From positions 9,139,605 to 9,203,604 of the forward strand of contig OX442321.1 in the NCBI GenBank assembly GCA_949358305.1: a stretch of DNA of 64,000 nucleotides, given 5' to 3'. The notes under the pieces are model-generated. The model saw only the letters and a program-made list of their open reading frames with translations, ran no database searches and had not been told where the DNA came from. The position numbers were made by a program, and so were the translations under genes. Of this stretch, positions 12,017 through 28,146 are shown in pieces. How positions within the stretch are numbered: the stretch's first letter is position 1; each line of letters starts with the position of its first letter. This stretch comes from Strigamia acuminata. Its lineage: Eukaryota > Arthropoda > Chilopoda > Geophilomorpha > Linotaeniidae.

Positions 12017-15000
12017 TTAACGTCAATCCGTCTGCTAAAATCCACGAGAAATCAACATGGCCGATTCAGGCCTTTTCAAAACCTGCAGCCAAGCACTGCC
12101 ATCTATTGACACTAAATAAAATGAAAATTTCAAACTCAAAATAAAAATAAAAATAAAATAAATCAGAAATTTGATAACCTAAACTTTAAAATAAACTACT
12201 TTATTAAATAAAACTATTAAAAGGTTTGACTTAACTTTCCAAAAATAACAAACAAACAAACTCATTAAGGTACACAAACCCACAATAGATAAGCAGAAGA
12301 GGATTAAGCTTCCATGATAACAAACAAAACCCAGATGATGACAACAGATGTCTGTCAGTATCGATTATTCGAAATCAAGTGCAACTTAAATCCATCTCTA
12401 CACATACAAATAACTTTTCGTTTCAACATAAGTTTCAACATAGACCCCTGATAATATTGTAGAGCTTTTAAAGCCAGTAATCGTTTATCTTTCTACGATG
12501 CATCAACACTACAAAAAGAGTGTTGAAATTTGAAAAATAAAATGAACAAAAAAAAATCCACTCGGATACTCATTTGATCCCAATTCAAGATCTCCTACGT
12601 GCTCTTCTCCGTTATCAGAACATTAAACTTAAAGAGTTAACTCAACCAAAAGTGATGTACCTTCTTCACTAAACTCTGTTTCAAAATAAAAACAAAACAA
12701 CTGTCTTATTGCAAAATTAACTTAGCTACAATTTTAGAAATTAATGCCTCGTAATGCCGCAAAAAATTATCCGCTCTAGTAACGTTTAAACTTAATCACT
12801 AACTCAGTGGAAACTGTACGTTAGCATTATTCGAGGACCATTTACTTTCTTTAATAATAAGTAAAATTTCACCGGCTAAATTACACATCTTTTAACCATA
12901 ACTATTTGAATAAAACTACTGTAATATAAATTAATGATACTTAGTCTCGCTTGTCGCGTGAAAAATGGCAATAATTCCTAAACGTCAAAGTATTCATTTT
13001 CCCTTTTGGTTTGATGCGGGCTTCCCTTCATCACTCACCACGATACTATTACTCAAACATTTATATCCACAATAAATCAAGCACGAGTTTGCTAAGACCT
13101 TTTGAGTGAGGACCGTATCGATAAAATAAATCTATTTCTTGCTAACTCGCAAAAGCTATGTTCTTATAATATAAGAGCAGTGTTTCAAACGTGCTACCAA
13201 AAAAAGCCCATTAATGGCAGCTGTGCGTGTCCAGAATTCTACCCCGCTTTTATTCCTTGTCCAAAAATATATTGCCAAAAATAAAAAAAAAATAAAAAAT
13301 AAAAAAAACACATATTACAAAATTAAAACTCAAAACCCATTTAAACTTTGAAGTTCCTAGAAAGGAGAGAGTTGTTTTCAAACGTTGGAAACTCTATTTC
13401 ATTGCTTATTCATTCGCCATTACAACCGTGTTATTACGTATAAAAAGGGGCAAGAAGAAAATGTAATGTATGACAAGTGCCTGACATTCCATCTACTAAT
13501 CTTCTTTTATTATTCCCCAACTCCCTCAAAATGCTCAACTCAATCTGCTTGTTTTACCACTTTTACCTCCCACGACGCGTCGAAAATCAAATTTTAAAAA
13601 CCCACGTTTGTCTCTTTCTTCTTCTCGTACCGCACACTCTACTCAATTTCTGCTTGTATGTCTTAAGAAACTCGTAAAACACCGGGTGTTCTACCCACCT
13701 CGCCACCACCCCGCCTTTTGCACGCCCTAACCCCGCATGCTCCATAAAGTTGCCACGCCGAAATTGGACCCGCTGCTTTTCTACCTGATTAGAATAAGAA
13801 AAGGTCGCTCGACTTCGCGCTAAGAAACAACTTTAAAGTTGTAAATTTACATGCCAGAACAGAAATCAAGAGCGGGCAATGGTTAAGTGATGGAAAAAGA
13901 GCATTAGTGTGGCGGCCTCAAACTACAGCATCTGTTACTATAGCAACCGAGGAATGCCACAGCCGTGCTTCCTGCTTGAGTGAGTTTGTGGGCAGGGAAG
14001 GTTTTCTTAGATGTCATAAAATTGGTTGTTTGGTCAAATCGTCACAAAAGGTGAAAAGGTGTTGGTTTTTCCTTGTCGCTCGAGCGGTGTGGAGTGTTAA
14101 GGACCAATGTGGATGCGGTAATCATTAAAAAAAGGACATAAAAAAGCACTTGAAGCTAAATATGCTAAGAATGCCAATATCAAGTCCGGGGAAGATTCCT
14201 CCATTTTAATCTAAAATTTAATGGTTATATTTACTTAAAATAGGTTAAAAACACTCGATTAATTCACGTTGGTTCAGCATTTTGTATTTTTATTTTTATT
14301 TCAGAAGCTTCAGCTGCAACTTGTCTGTTGATGAGAAACAAGTGTGAGAAACGCATGATCGATGGCAGAAGAAAGCGTCCAATTCAGTCAATACGAAAGA
14401 AAAAAAATCATTCAAATTGAATTTTCGTTTCCTTTCTTATTAAGCATTTCTTTCGACTATTCAAAAAAAATCATTCGCAACTCAGCATTTTTTCTCATGT
14501 AAAATCTCTGATACGACGCCAAAAAGTTACAAAATCCACTTAAATTTCTGCAAGCAATTTAATAGAAAATTGCTTTTTAAGTATAGACATTTCTAATCTA
14601 TCGCAAAAAGCCAACCCCAAAATATAAGACATGTGGAATCGAAAAAAGTCAATGTCAATTTGGAAAAAACATCACCCTAACAGTAAGTCCTTAATACCCT
14701 ATAAACGCCTAACAAACATAGAAAACCTTTTACTATAAATAGTAAACCTCATGGGTGTTAATATATTTTTAAAAAAACTCTAATAAATATCATTAAATTT
14801 ATAAACAATTTCCTTCGAAAATAGCTGCGCCCTGGGTCGGACATAAATGTCACTTGGGAGTTAAACGAACGAAATGTGCCAACGACTGGTGAAGTTTAAT
14901 CAACACAGTGCAGCCAAGACGTCCCTATTTACCATTAGGTTTAATTGTACACGCCTCAACATTTGGTCACTGCTAAACCTAAGGACCATATGCAATTGAC

Positions 15001-15110
15001 GTCACACCCCTCCGTCGTCTGCTCGCACATGCGCGCCTTGATCAGCAGAATCTCGATTGAATGTCAACCCCTCAGTGAACTCGTTGGCAGCACAGCACGG
15101 CGCTGTCTCC
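12017..15110. other. Intergenic spacer, no gene found
   Basis: About 3.1 kb between the MARS2 start and the Methuselah-like receptor, transcribed away from each other. It is AT-rich and scattered short open frames show no recognisable domain. Promoters of both genes are expected at the ends. GTTACTATAGCAAC at 13934-13947 is another X-box-like inverted word. No repeat or RNA gene was identified. Confidence 0.4.
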
Positions 15111-17859
15111 ATGTTCTCATGTTGCTTTCTTTTTTATTTTTTCCTCGTCAACCTACCCACTTTTTATTCCTTTTCCATTGACGACGAGAAACTTTGCCAA
15201 AAACACGATGTGATTCTGTACGACGGCGATTACTTCGTTGCGCAAGACACATGCGACAAGAAGAAAATGACAATTGGCCCTTCAACGTCATGTCGTCAAT
15301 GTGACCTCATCATTCATTACAGTGCTTGCCCATCACCATCAGCATCGCAAGAAAAATTAGGTAAAACTTGGTGTGACAAATCAATAAGTTGTCGGTCGTT
15401 TCGATGTAGCTTTCACCAATACGACGCTCTGAAACGCTTCGCGGATCACTGCGTCAAACGGGGACCCGCCGCTACACTTTGCAATAACTCCCGGTCTCGG
15501 CCCGACATGAGTGAGTGCGGGGTGCAATTGACACCGATGGACCCGGCGAGTTATGATACTTGCATTCCAATGACGTCACTGCAGGGTCTTAAAAAAAGGG
15601 CCGACCGCATTCCCATCACAAACATTCAGCTGAGTTTCTTCGAAAACTCGTCCAACATTGACTCATCGGTTCGGGGCCCCGTGTACATTCGTTCTCACGG
15701 CTCGGACGAAATGCTTCGTCTCCGCCCTTTGGCAGACGTAACCCACGCCTTCGTGCAACGCTGCGCAATGAACTTGCTCGCACGGAGTCGTTTTATTCTC
15801 CTCTACTTCCCAGCTGTTAATTCGGCCGTGGAAATTGGCCGTTTCAACCTCACTCACACTTCCAACTCCACCATCTTGATGTGCACGCTTGAGCTTGCCG
15901 CGCCGTCCGATTCGTTCATGCACCGACTCCGTCCCATATTGATGCTTGTGGGTATATCATTATCTCTTGTCGGGCTCATGTGCACCGCTATTATTTCCAT
16001 TTTATTGGTCGAACATCGCAACGTACCGGGATTTAACCTTCTCAGTCTGATATCGAGTTTGTTCGTGGCTTATGTATGTGTTCCCATTGCCGTTCTTTAT
16101 CGAGCCAACCATCCGAATTTTTGTCTCGTTGCCGGCACAATTCACATTTTTACTGTTCTCGCGTCTGTGTTTTGGATGAACGTCGTGGCATTTGACATTT
16201 GGCAATCTCTGAGCACTATTCAACATCTGGACAACTATCGCACGAGTGAACATTGCATCCGGCTAATTCGTTATTCAGTGTATGCGTGGGGTGTGCCGGC
16301 GTGTCTGCTCATATTAGGAGGTGTTTTGGATAGACTGCCCGCTATTCCTGCAAATTTCCGGCCGGGCTTTGTAAATGGGTGCTGGTTCTCGGTCAAGTCG
16401 ACGCTGGCAACAAATCTTCTTTATCACGGACCGATCGGGCTCATCATGATCGCCAATGCTATCTTTTTCTTGCTCACGGCCAGAATAGTTTGTCAAGCTC
16501 AAAGACAGAGACTTACAACCATGAGAGTGGCTGATTCTCAAAGGTGAGCAATTCATACAGTATACGTAAAGTGTTGGACATGTTTCATTTATTTTAATAA
16601 AGCTTTCTTTAAAATTGCAATTCCTAGTTTAATGTTAAAGATAATTTAGTTTAATGCCAGTAATAATGGTTTCACACCACAACGGAGACTTTGGAAAGAC
16701 CAATTAGTTTCATTTAGAATTTAGTGCTATTGAATGCTATATACACGGTAATGCAGTATATATGGTAGTTTTTTTTCTTTTTTTTAGATCTCTCTCAAAT
16801 GACTTGTAGTAATTTAGGCAATTGGCGGTACGACTTCTCTCGAGAATAAAATGAGTTCTCATTTTGTCCTCTTGCTAAGAATTTTCCCTCTTTAGTCTTT
16901 TTTTTTGGTACAAATTGATTCGCTGATTACCAACCGTACTGTTTGTTTTCTTTTTATTTGCTTACTTTTTTGTGCCCAAAACTTAAATCCCCTAATATGA
17001 TATTTTTTTTCTTTAAGAGAATCTTGCTTCCTATCTAAAAAGCTATAAGTTTAAGAGGCCTCTTATAAGTGTGAGAGAAAAGATTAAGCAGAAAAAAATT
17101 GCTGTGCAAGATATTTTGCTTCTGAAATTTATTTTAAAATTGATGTGCAATACAAAGCCTTATCTCCATTTTGCGCACCAGTTGATTCTTTAGCATAAAA
17201 AAATTGATTTATATTCATGATAAAATAACAAGAGCACAAGGCGGACCTTAAATTTAAGATAATATATCAACAAATCGATAACTAGAAGCAAATCGTACAG
17301 CGAAATGAATACCGTATGGTATTAAAGAGAAATCTTGACTTTCCTGTCCCATTTCTTAACATTTACCACGTCATCCGTTAAATAAGAAAATGATTTGTAC
17401 GCGGGTCGAAACATTTGTGATGTGAGTTGCGAGTTCGTTGAGTTTATTCCGTCGTATTCGAAGCATGAGCAGATTGCTTAATCCTAAAAATGAGGTTCAT
17501 TTTTCAGATACCACTTTAGTCTGTACGTCAAGCTATTCTTGGTAATGGGTCTCACGTGGGTAATGGAATCTCTCACGGGTCCGATCCGATCTACATACTA
17601 CGAACTTGTAAGCGACTTTGTCAACACACTTCAAGGATTTTTCATTTTCTTCATATTCGGCTGCAAGATGCGCGCGTGGAGGCGACTCGAAAGATGCTGC
17701 GGACGCAGAAAGGGACGACTTGCAGTAGGAGCCACTTTTGCGTCTTCTTTCCCGTCGACTTCGATTTTCCGCTCCGAACGTGACCTCAGTATCAAAGTAT
17801 CGAATAATATCAGAAACAACGTAGCAGTTCCTTTGACTCAGAATGATACTTGCGTGTGA
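15111..17859 (+). CDS. Methuselah-like class B (secretin-type) GPCR
   Basis: Two exons, 15111-16543 and 17508-17859 (1785 nt, 594 aa), with a 964-base intron. The start is the ATG giving MFSCCFLFYFFLVNL, a signal peptide; an upstream in-frame TTG extension is unlikely. A Cys-rich ectodomain of about 250 residues follows (some 14 cysteines, N-glycosylation sites). The seven-helix domain runs from about residue 270: PILMLVGISLSLVG (TM1), GFNLLSLISSLFVAYV (TM2), HIFTVLASVFWMNVVAFDIW (TM3), YAWGVPACLLI (TM4), CWFSV then LLYHGPIGLIMIANAIFF (TM5). In exon 2 come LYVKLFLVMGLTWVMES (TM6) and FVNTLQGFFIFFIFGCK (TM7). The FWMNV.AFD and LQG.F.F blocks are typical of Methuselah-like receptors. The ligand is unknown. 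The ectodomain does not obviously show the insect Methuselah fold, so assignment rests on the membrane part. Confidence 0.85.
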
Positions 17860-20800
17860 TCGCCAGTCGAATCGATGCATGGAAATTTTGTCGATTTTTA
17901 GATATTTACGACAAAAATACAAAGTCCTTTGGCTATATTTAGGGAATGTCACGAAGCTGACAGCTTACAGATTGCTTCGTTACAGCAGCGAGATACCAGA
18001 AAGCCAAAAAGGATTTGTATATTTATTCAGAAATTATGTAAATATGTCATGTAGAACAATAAAAAAAATAAAATAATTTTTGTTGATTTAGCCAAAGAGT
18101 TAAAATTGCCGTTGTGTATTGCAAATTGAAACGCGGGCCCTGCAGTGCAAAAATCAAAATGCGCTATTTGGGGAACGACAAAGAATTAATTTGGTGGAAC
18201 GTGAGAAAATGAGAAATTTGAGAAATGATTTGTTGTGCTGCCCCTGCCAAACTTGTACTGCACACCAACCGTTTTAATTACAATCTGAATTGTATTTTCA
18301 AATTGAGCAGCTGCTTTTTTGACTTTTTCATCAACTCCTAAGTGATAAAGTTCTGTTTACAAACGCCTGGTTTGTAAATGCAACCGCAGAGGTAGGAGAG
18401 TTCTATTTACCTACAAAAAAACTCTTTTCTGGCAACCCACACAAGCAATATATTTTCTCAAAAAAAAATTCGAAATTGAAAAATAAAAAATGCAGCTTAC
18501 CGATTTGCTTCTTTTTCAACGGCAGAGATGAAACATCGCACATAACAAAAATTTCTATTCCGCTTTATGTTGCTTTACATTGCTCATGGGCAACTTTTTA
18601 AAGTTAAAATAGAATTTTTTATGAATCGATTACTCAAGTTTCACATCATTTTATTAGTTTTGTATAATTATTATATAAAAAAGACTATTTTTCTGTATTA
18701 TAAAACACTTGTAACTGAATACGTAAGAAATCCACACGCAATGCCATGTAATTAAATTTATATTTATTTCATTCAAATGTCAGAAAAATAAATGTTATTT
18801 ACAGCAAAAACACCTAAAATTAAAATTCAGTTCAATTTATTATTAAAAGATATAATTATAAATTGACGGTGACAATTTGACATTAATTAGTTTCCGTCTA
18901 AACTTCCTGTCATTCAATCTCCCTCATGTGTGCACGGTTCCGATACATTTATATAATGAAATGATTTTATCCCTATGTAACAAACTAATTTGGGTGGAGT
19001 CTCATGCATAATTACTAATCGAAATGAATGGTTAATAAGGCAAATTATACGTTTGTTTGAAAAAGTTTTCTTGCACATATCATTTACGATAGCGATTATA
19101 ACGTTATCGCACTGCGCCATGAAACCCTTTTTTACGCACTTTTAACGACCAATAAAAACGTGATACCAACTTCTTAGTCAATGCATCTTGAATTTGCTTC
19201 CTTAATTTGTACGAGCTAATTTGTATTCATTGAAATATAATAAATCAACATAAACGTTATCGAAAATGTGATGAAATTAATTATCTGTGAAAAAAGTAAC
19301 ACGATATTGTATTTAGAAAGGAAATAAAAGCGGTTTCGTGTCTGCAGTAAACAACTCTCCCTCAAGTTTGAGTGCTTTTATATAAACACATCCAATTCAT
19401 CCTCTCCGTCGACTTTTTACCACCAGATGGCAAATGTGGGGTTGCACGTTACTTGCACGTTAGCTTTCTGTTTTGTGTTCCAAATAATTATACGAGAACG
19501 TGTCTGATGTCTAAAAATATAAAACTGGGCCAAGAAACCTTGCAAACAGGATTTCAGAATAATAAAAACAACAAAATACATCATAAAAATAAAAAAGTTT
19601 TCAAAGGGATCAGGTAGTGACATGCACTTAGCGTAACAATTTGTCAGGTAGCATGTTACATGCATCGAGCATGGTATCCCACTCATCACGTCCCTTTGAA
19701 CTACAAAAAGTTTCATTAACATCATCTCCTCCCTTTGCTCTCCAAACCTTAGAAATTAATTTCATACAAGTCGCATGGTGCGTCAGTCAATGATCCAAAA
19801 TATATATTCAATACTGAGTAGTTGCTTGATTATCTTTTAATTGCATCATTATACGATCATATTTTAATTATTAGCATTAAATTTGTCAATCTCGAATGAA
19901 TATTTAGTCGTTTGATTAATTTGTCTGCATTTCTAAGTAACGCCACTAGACGTCGCAGTGATTAGCGTATCGATATTACAACATCCTTGAATCAGTTGAT
20001 AAATGCATTGACCTGACGGCTTACTGACCTTTAATTTGGTTCGAACGATCGAACGTTCATACAATGTCGATAAATTGCACCGAATGAAAGACGACGTGTG
20101 ATGACATCAAACATCGGATTTGACTGCAATAAAATAAAATAAAATGAAAATGACTGTCAATAAAAAAACAAGTTAAACTTGCACTGATGACGCAGAAGAA
20201 TTATTTTCGACAAAAACATCTTTTACACCGCGAAGCCAAATTTTCACTTTGAAACCAATTTCTCATTGCACGCACGATCGCACTTAGTCGAAAAATTTCA
20301 TCCATTTGAATATATTAGATTCGCCGGTCCGCAAACAAATGCAAATCTAATGCAAAATCTACCAAACCTATTTTTTAAATCACGAAATAAATTACATTTT
20401 TTGCTCCTGCTGAACAAAAACAAAATTATCATGATTTCAGTTTAAACAATATTTACAAAAGCAACTCGGGAGACGATAACGCCATCTCCAGTTGGATTCT
20501 GCAAGCTCTTAGTTGGCTTAATACAGTTGAACTATTTAACTGCAGATTGCACCACTAGCGAAAATGTCGACTGTCGACGATGATGTCATCGCTCCGCCAT
20601 GACGGTCCATTGAAAATATACCGGGGACTATGGATGATAAGGTTTTAAGGTGGGAGGTTTGTAAGTTAGCAGTTTGCACGCGGTTAATTTCCGGCCTGGA
20701 TCTGTAACAGAAAGTAAGTAATCAGTGCAATCACCCATAAGTTGAAACCATCGGATCAAATCACAAAGTTGTAGCACCAAATAAATTATCTGTTTATTAT

Positions 20801-21592
20801 AACGAGGGCCAAGACAGACAATTTGTTCCGATGTCCAAATCATCGCCCACAATTTTTTTCCCTATCTAAAATCGAACCATTTCCAACTCCCATCGACCCA
20901 TCAACTTTTCCTTCGGTTGATCCACCGAGCCGATCGCTTTAATTCGACGACGACCCCGATTAACATGTGTAAACAATCGCCAAGAACAATGGATTTGTTT
21001 TCGAATTAATTGCCGGTACTTTATACGGCGTGGAGTTTATCGAATAAATACATGACACATTCAGATTGATCGTTAGTGGACACGTGACTTGCAACCATCA
21101 ACCCAATTGTCACGTTATCAACGATTAAATCACATTTGAAGCAAAAATCATTCAAATAAACGTGAAAAAAAATTGGTTTTACAAATAAAATGTGTAAATG
21201 TATCACGGTTAAACTGAATAACCTGATAAAAATGGATAAAAATGAGAGTTTTTATCGATAATTTTCAAACCCTAAGTTCCCAAGAAGCAAAAATGGAGTT
21301 TTATTCACTTTCCGCAGCGTCAGAAAGTCTAAAGTTTGCCTAGGTATTTCCCAAGTAATTGATCACCCCTTTCGCTCAACACACTTTAATCAAATCCCCA
21401 CCTCTCCCATGAGTCACGGATTCTAAATGTGTGCACGAATCAGAGAAATGTCCAAAAAACGCGTATTCGGCACACCGTGCGATGAGGATGAGGATGACAA
21501 GTGACAGTTGGAACCAGTGCTACAGAATGCGTGGTTTTTTGTTGCAGCTGGAAGACATCCTTTTGTACTGCCATAAAGGAGACGACTCAAGA
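17860..21592. other. Intergenic spacer, no gene found
   Basis: The left part is the 3' UTR of the Methuselah-like receptor. The right end carries the probable 5' UTR of the PAK gene: a pyrimidine tract ending gttgcag at about 21546 looks like an acceptor of a non-coding upstream exon. No other coding region or RNA gene was seen. A CTCF-like core word CCACCAGATGGCAA lies at 19420-19433. Confidence 0.4.
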
Positions 21593-23881
<2,289 letters not shown>

Positions 23882-24591
23882 CATTTGGTAACGAAGCGGA
23901 AGGGTTAATCAAAACTAGGGAAATGGCGCAGTGGTTGTGGAGGAGCATAACTTATAAGTATTCCAGGGTTAAATAAGTTGATTTGTATTACATCGTGTGA
24001 ATAACAACCACCATTTACCTGTAATTGAAATATTTTTAATATAGAGCTTAATATTGAACAAGTGAGAAAATTAAACGAAACAATAAAAAATCACAATATA
24101 CAGAAACTTGTCTGCACGTTTATCAACAGAAATGTAAATGTGAAGTACGATTTTCTAAGTGCTTCCTTGTACCAATGGAATAAAAGTTTTTATGTAATCA
24201 TGACAGACGACTGAGTTTGGGCAGAATGACAAAGTGTAATTCTTGTAATGAATAATTGATGACATTTTTCTTTTTTTTTTATAATAAAACAAAATCTTTA
24301 CCGAGTTTTGCGTCTTGTTAGCGAGTCTTAACAGTCTTATGGCACATTTACCCAAATCGTCCACTCCGTGCGTAGATTGATTGTACTTTAAGGAGCTGGG
24401 GAATGTGACGTAACGATATCAACAATTGTAACCGTCAAAAACGACGGTTCAAAAATATATGCCACTTAATAAAACAATAAAATGTCTCAATAATAATAAT
24501 AGCTAATAGCAAAACTAAAATAAACGTCAATTTGATCAACATAATTAAATCTAAAATACTGTAATCGATATTTCGCGTCTTATTAATTTAA
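23882..24591. other. PAK and GRTP1 3' UTRs, convergent spacer
   Basis: Tail-to-tail spacer between PAK (+) and GRTP1 (-). Plus-strand AATAAA words at 24082-24087 and near 24179 are candidate PAK polyadenylation signals. No separate gene was seen. Confidence 0.45.
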
Positions 24592-26021
24592 TTAGGCATG
24601 ATTTGTCTTTTGCGGGTTTGCTCGCAATTTATGGATTTGTTCTCTGGACAACGAACCGGGCTCTTTAAAAATGCCCTCCATAAATTCGTGGCAATTCAAG
24701 ACGTCCGAATCACATACAATTTGTTTAAAAACCTCGAGTACTCGCGGCAAGTCGGGAGCTGCTAAGATTTTGTCTTGATGGATTTTCAGTAAGGTCAGAG
24801 CAACTCGGAATAATATTTTGTTCCCTTCGTAGAATAAACAATCCCATATCCGAAGAATCGTCTAAAAATCAATAAATAAATTCATAAATAAAATAAAATA
24901 ATAATAAAAAATCTTGTTTTCATCCAAATTAATACTTCAATTGGCAGTACTTCGGCGTAAAGACAAACGAACCATTTTGTGACTATAAGAGGCCAGGTAA
25001 CGCCAACCTTTTCAATATGGGCTGCTATTTGTGGCATTTTGATACTAAAAATAATAAATTTAGTCGTCTTCTCTCAATCTTTACTCGTTGCGATTTAAAT
25101 TACCTAACTAACTGCGACAGTACTTCAATGTCTTGTAACAATCCGTCCATTTTTCTGGTATAATAATCTAAAAATTGTAGAAAAAGAATTGCAGTAATTT
25201 TGTCAAATGAGTAAGACTCGACGAATTTACTCGGAACAATATCGTTGACCAATTTCGTCAACAACCAAAATGTGATTTCCTCATCTTTTACCACGAGTAA
25301 AAGAAGTCCCGCTATGTAGTTCAAACCCTAGAACAAATTGAAAAAAATAGTTTAATTTTTGTAAAATGAATCTTTTACGAAGAAAACATACTTGGCAGTA
25401 ACCAATTTCCGTGTGATAATGAGCAAACGCTACTAAAACGTTAAATAGTGACCCCAAATGCCCTTCGTCCATGTTTTGAAAAAATACATTGTCTGGGTAA
25501 GTTCTTGGAATGTCTGAAAATATAAAATTGATTAGAATTTAAAAAAATAAAAATCCGAAATCAATTTCTATTATACCTATGCTAATTGCATTGATTAACT
25601 CCTCGTTCTTCTTCACCGATAAAGCTTTGGTGTAAGTATCTGGATTTTGATCCTTTAATTCTAAAACTCCACTCACAGTGGCCCACATCTAATTAGCAAT
25701 CAATGAAATTATTAATTAACTACACAAGTTAACAATGCAATACTAAAAAGTCACACCAGGCCTCGATGTTCAGATGGAATTCCTTTTCTAATATATCGTT
25801 TAACTACACAAAAAAATAATAAAATCTGTCGTTATTGTTGCACTTTTAATTGTCAACTAACAATACCTTTTCCGGATTTTGTAACGGTTTTTGTGTGGTC
25901 TAGTAAATACTGCCATTTTTTAGCTCTTCTTGCAAGAACACTCAAATATTTGGCCATGAATTCTTCGTACGAGTCATAATCAAAATCATCCGACAATTCA
26001 AAGCCATATGGATCAACTTTA
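24592..26021 (-). CDS. GRTP1: TBC-domain Rab GTPase-activating protein, GRTP1 (TBC1D6) type; 5' end incomplete
   Basis: Seven coding exons were found: 26021-25867, 25803-25757, 25688-25577, 25513-25392, 25327-25104, 25044-24936 and 24861-24592, giving about 345 residues. The first coding exon, likely only a few codons, was not identified with confidence. The readable N-terminus KVDPYGFELSDDFDYDSYEEF is the GRTP1 hallmark. The TBC domain starts at KRYIRKGIPSEHRGL. It contains the arginine-finger motif IPRTYPDN and the glutamine-finger motif GYCQGLNYIAG, so it should be an active GAP. ETILRIWDCLFYEGNKI and FRVALTLLKIHQ complete the domain. TBC proteins speed GTP hydrolysis by Rab GTPases in membrane traffic; the target Rab is not known from sequence. 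The gene is convergent with PAK and head-to-head with TMEM164. Confidence 0.92.
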
Positions 26022-26933
26022 CTGCAAAAAAACAAAACAAAGTAAATTAAAAATTAGAAATAACACTAAACGAATAGCCAAAATGAGTGGAAATAAGTGA
26101 AAAGTGGGCGTATCATGAATCATGATAAAATCCGGCTTCTGTAATAAAATTTTATATTTTTAAAAAAAAAATTTGCAAAACAATAACGTTCAACGCCGTT
26201 AAATCCTCCTTAATAAATTTGTCCTTGAAGCGTGTTGCAGGAGATCAGAAACATTTAAATATTGTTAATGAAAAGTTTATACCAACCACTGCGATGAAGC
26301 CATCAATTAGGAAAAATCGAGTAAAAAATACTGAAACATGTGTTTCTATTGAGCAGAGATCCTGGTGGCTGTAAATTTAAATAACATTATTTTACAGTTC
26401 ACCCTTGGTCGGAATTACGATCGCCGATAGCGCCGCTCTTATGTTAACGATCGACACATTGGAAGTTTTCTGTCGTCACGATCGATACGATTAATTCTAG
26501 GTAAATAAATTCTGATATCCCACACTAGGTTGCAGCACCGAACCGAAAAAGCATTGTGCCGACAGTAGGACAGGAAAATGCGGCGTTAATGCGACAATAG
26601 CTGCATTGGTAATAAACCCGCAAAATGCTTATAAATTTAAAAGGAAAAATTCAATATTGGCACATAAATAGCACGAATTCAATTTAAACCACCCGCTTTT
26701 TAAAACTATATCATTAGGTACACACTAATAGAGAAAATAGAAATAAAAAAATCACGATCAATTCATTTATTTATTTTTACTTTTTCTTTGAATAGAAAAA
26801 TCGAAAAAATATGTATATTTAATTAGAAGCAAGTTTTCACGGAAGATTATTTTTCCAGGTGGATCAGATCAAACGTCCAGATCGAGCATTATGTATATTG
26901 AAGTGTGAGACAGACAGAGATTAACCAACAACC
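26022..26933. promoter_or_regulatory. Probable bidirectional promoter region of GRTP1 and TMEM164
   Basis: About 0.9 kb separates two divergent housekeeping-type genes. Positions 26400-26620 are locally richer in G+C and CpG, with repeated CGATCG/ATCGAT words, unlike the AT-rich surroundings. The missing short first exon of GRTP1 must lie here. No TATA box is obvious. Bidirectional use is inferred from arrangement only. Confidence 0.4.
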
Positions 26934-28146
26934 ATGTCGACCTTTTCGAATTTCAGCTGGACTTACAGCGGTGTGGACCATTCAATCGCGGGAAATGGCG
27001 GTCCAGAGTGTTCCAACTTCATTTCCCTATGGCGCCGATTGTGGGAGACGTTGGGCATCAGTGCCTTGTCGCTGGGCTACATTTTCTGGGGTGTTTATCG
27101 CTTGTACATACCCAAACAGTTTCCAAAAAATGTGGAGCAGCGTGACCGATTTGGCAAGCGAATGTTGTTAGTTTTAATGTGTCTAACATTCGGCTGTGAG
27201 ATTGGCTACAAGTTATCGACTCGAACTCTTATTTATTTTCTTAACCCTTGTCACGTAGTAACAGTATTTCAGGTATTTTATTCTATTTTATTCTTCATGT
27301 TTTAATATTTAATATTTTAATATTTACTTTATTTATTTTGACAGATTTACTTATTAGCGTCACCTCCTCATCGCCATGTAACTACAATATTTCGATGTCA
27401 TTTTCATTTGCTGAACGGCGCAATTTTAGCTTTGGTTTTTCCTGTACTGAACACTAGATTGGTAATTACCTAAATTAGTCCAAAAATAACTTAGTTAACT
27501 CCCTATTTTGCAGCTGCCTTTTGAGAAGGAAGTTTATTACATTCAGCACATAATGATGCTAGTCATTCCATTTTATTTGCTCAGGGTGGGAGGTAAATCG
27601 AAATTATCTTCAATTGTTTCAGATTGCAAATCTAATAAATAAATATTTGTCAGGAGTTTATACAGTGGAGCGAATTGGAGACTTTAGCTGGACTAAGGTT
27701 GTCTTGGGTGCAATTCTTTTATACCATTTTATACTAATGCAAGGATTAGGATTGGTAAGTGCCAACAAGTATATTTTTTAACCATCATTTAATACATATC
27801 ATATATATTTCTTTTATTCTTTTAGCTGACTGAAGTTAATTTGAACAACATGCTCTGTCCCGCTGTGTCGGATCCATTTCACGGTCAGAATTATCGCGTG
27901 TGGGCTGTGGGACACCAGTCTTTGTTAATTTGGATATTAGGGAAAAGCTATGTGCTAATCTCGTGGGCTGTCTTGATATTAGTGGGGCATCCTGGAACGT
28001 TGTATCACGAAGAAGAAATAGTTTACAAAGATGCTGATTCTAGTGTCGAGAAAAGGGGGTTTTGGGACAGAATGAGGGAGTTGTGGCAATACAATGATTT
28101 GACTGATCGTAGGAATAGAAAGATTTCAAATGGTCACGTAGATTAG
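26934..28146 (+). CDS. TMEM164: TMEM164 family multi-pass membrane protein
   Basis: Five exons: 26934-27272, 27345-27461, 27514-27592, 27654-27754 and 27826-28146 (957 nt, 318 aa). Family-defining blocks are all present: [14 protein letters not shown] near the N-terminus, [81 protein letters not shown] and YRVWAVGHQ. Six or seven membrane helices are expected. Human TMEM164 has been described as an acyltransferase in ether-phospholipid metabolism linked to ferroptosis, with a catalytic Cys and His. The matching residues appear to be Cys106 in NPCH and His164 in YIQH, both kept. The C-terminal tail after [10 protein letters not shown] is polar and lineage-specific. Family membership is certain; enzymatic activity is carried over from the family. 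Confidence 0.95.

Noticed and set aside
17533-17952. Minus-strand open frame of 139 codons
   Set aside because: Antisense to exon 2 of the Methuselah-like receptor; composition follows that exon.
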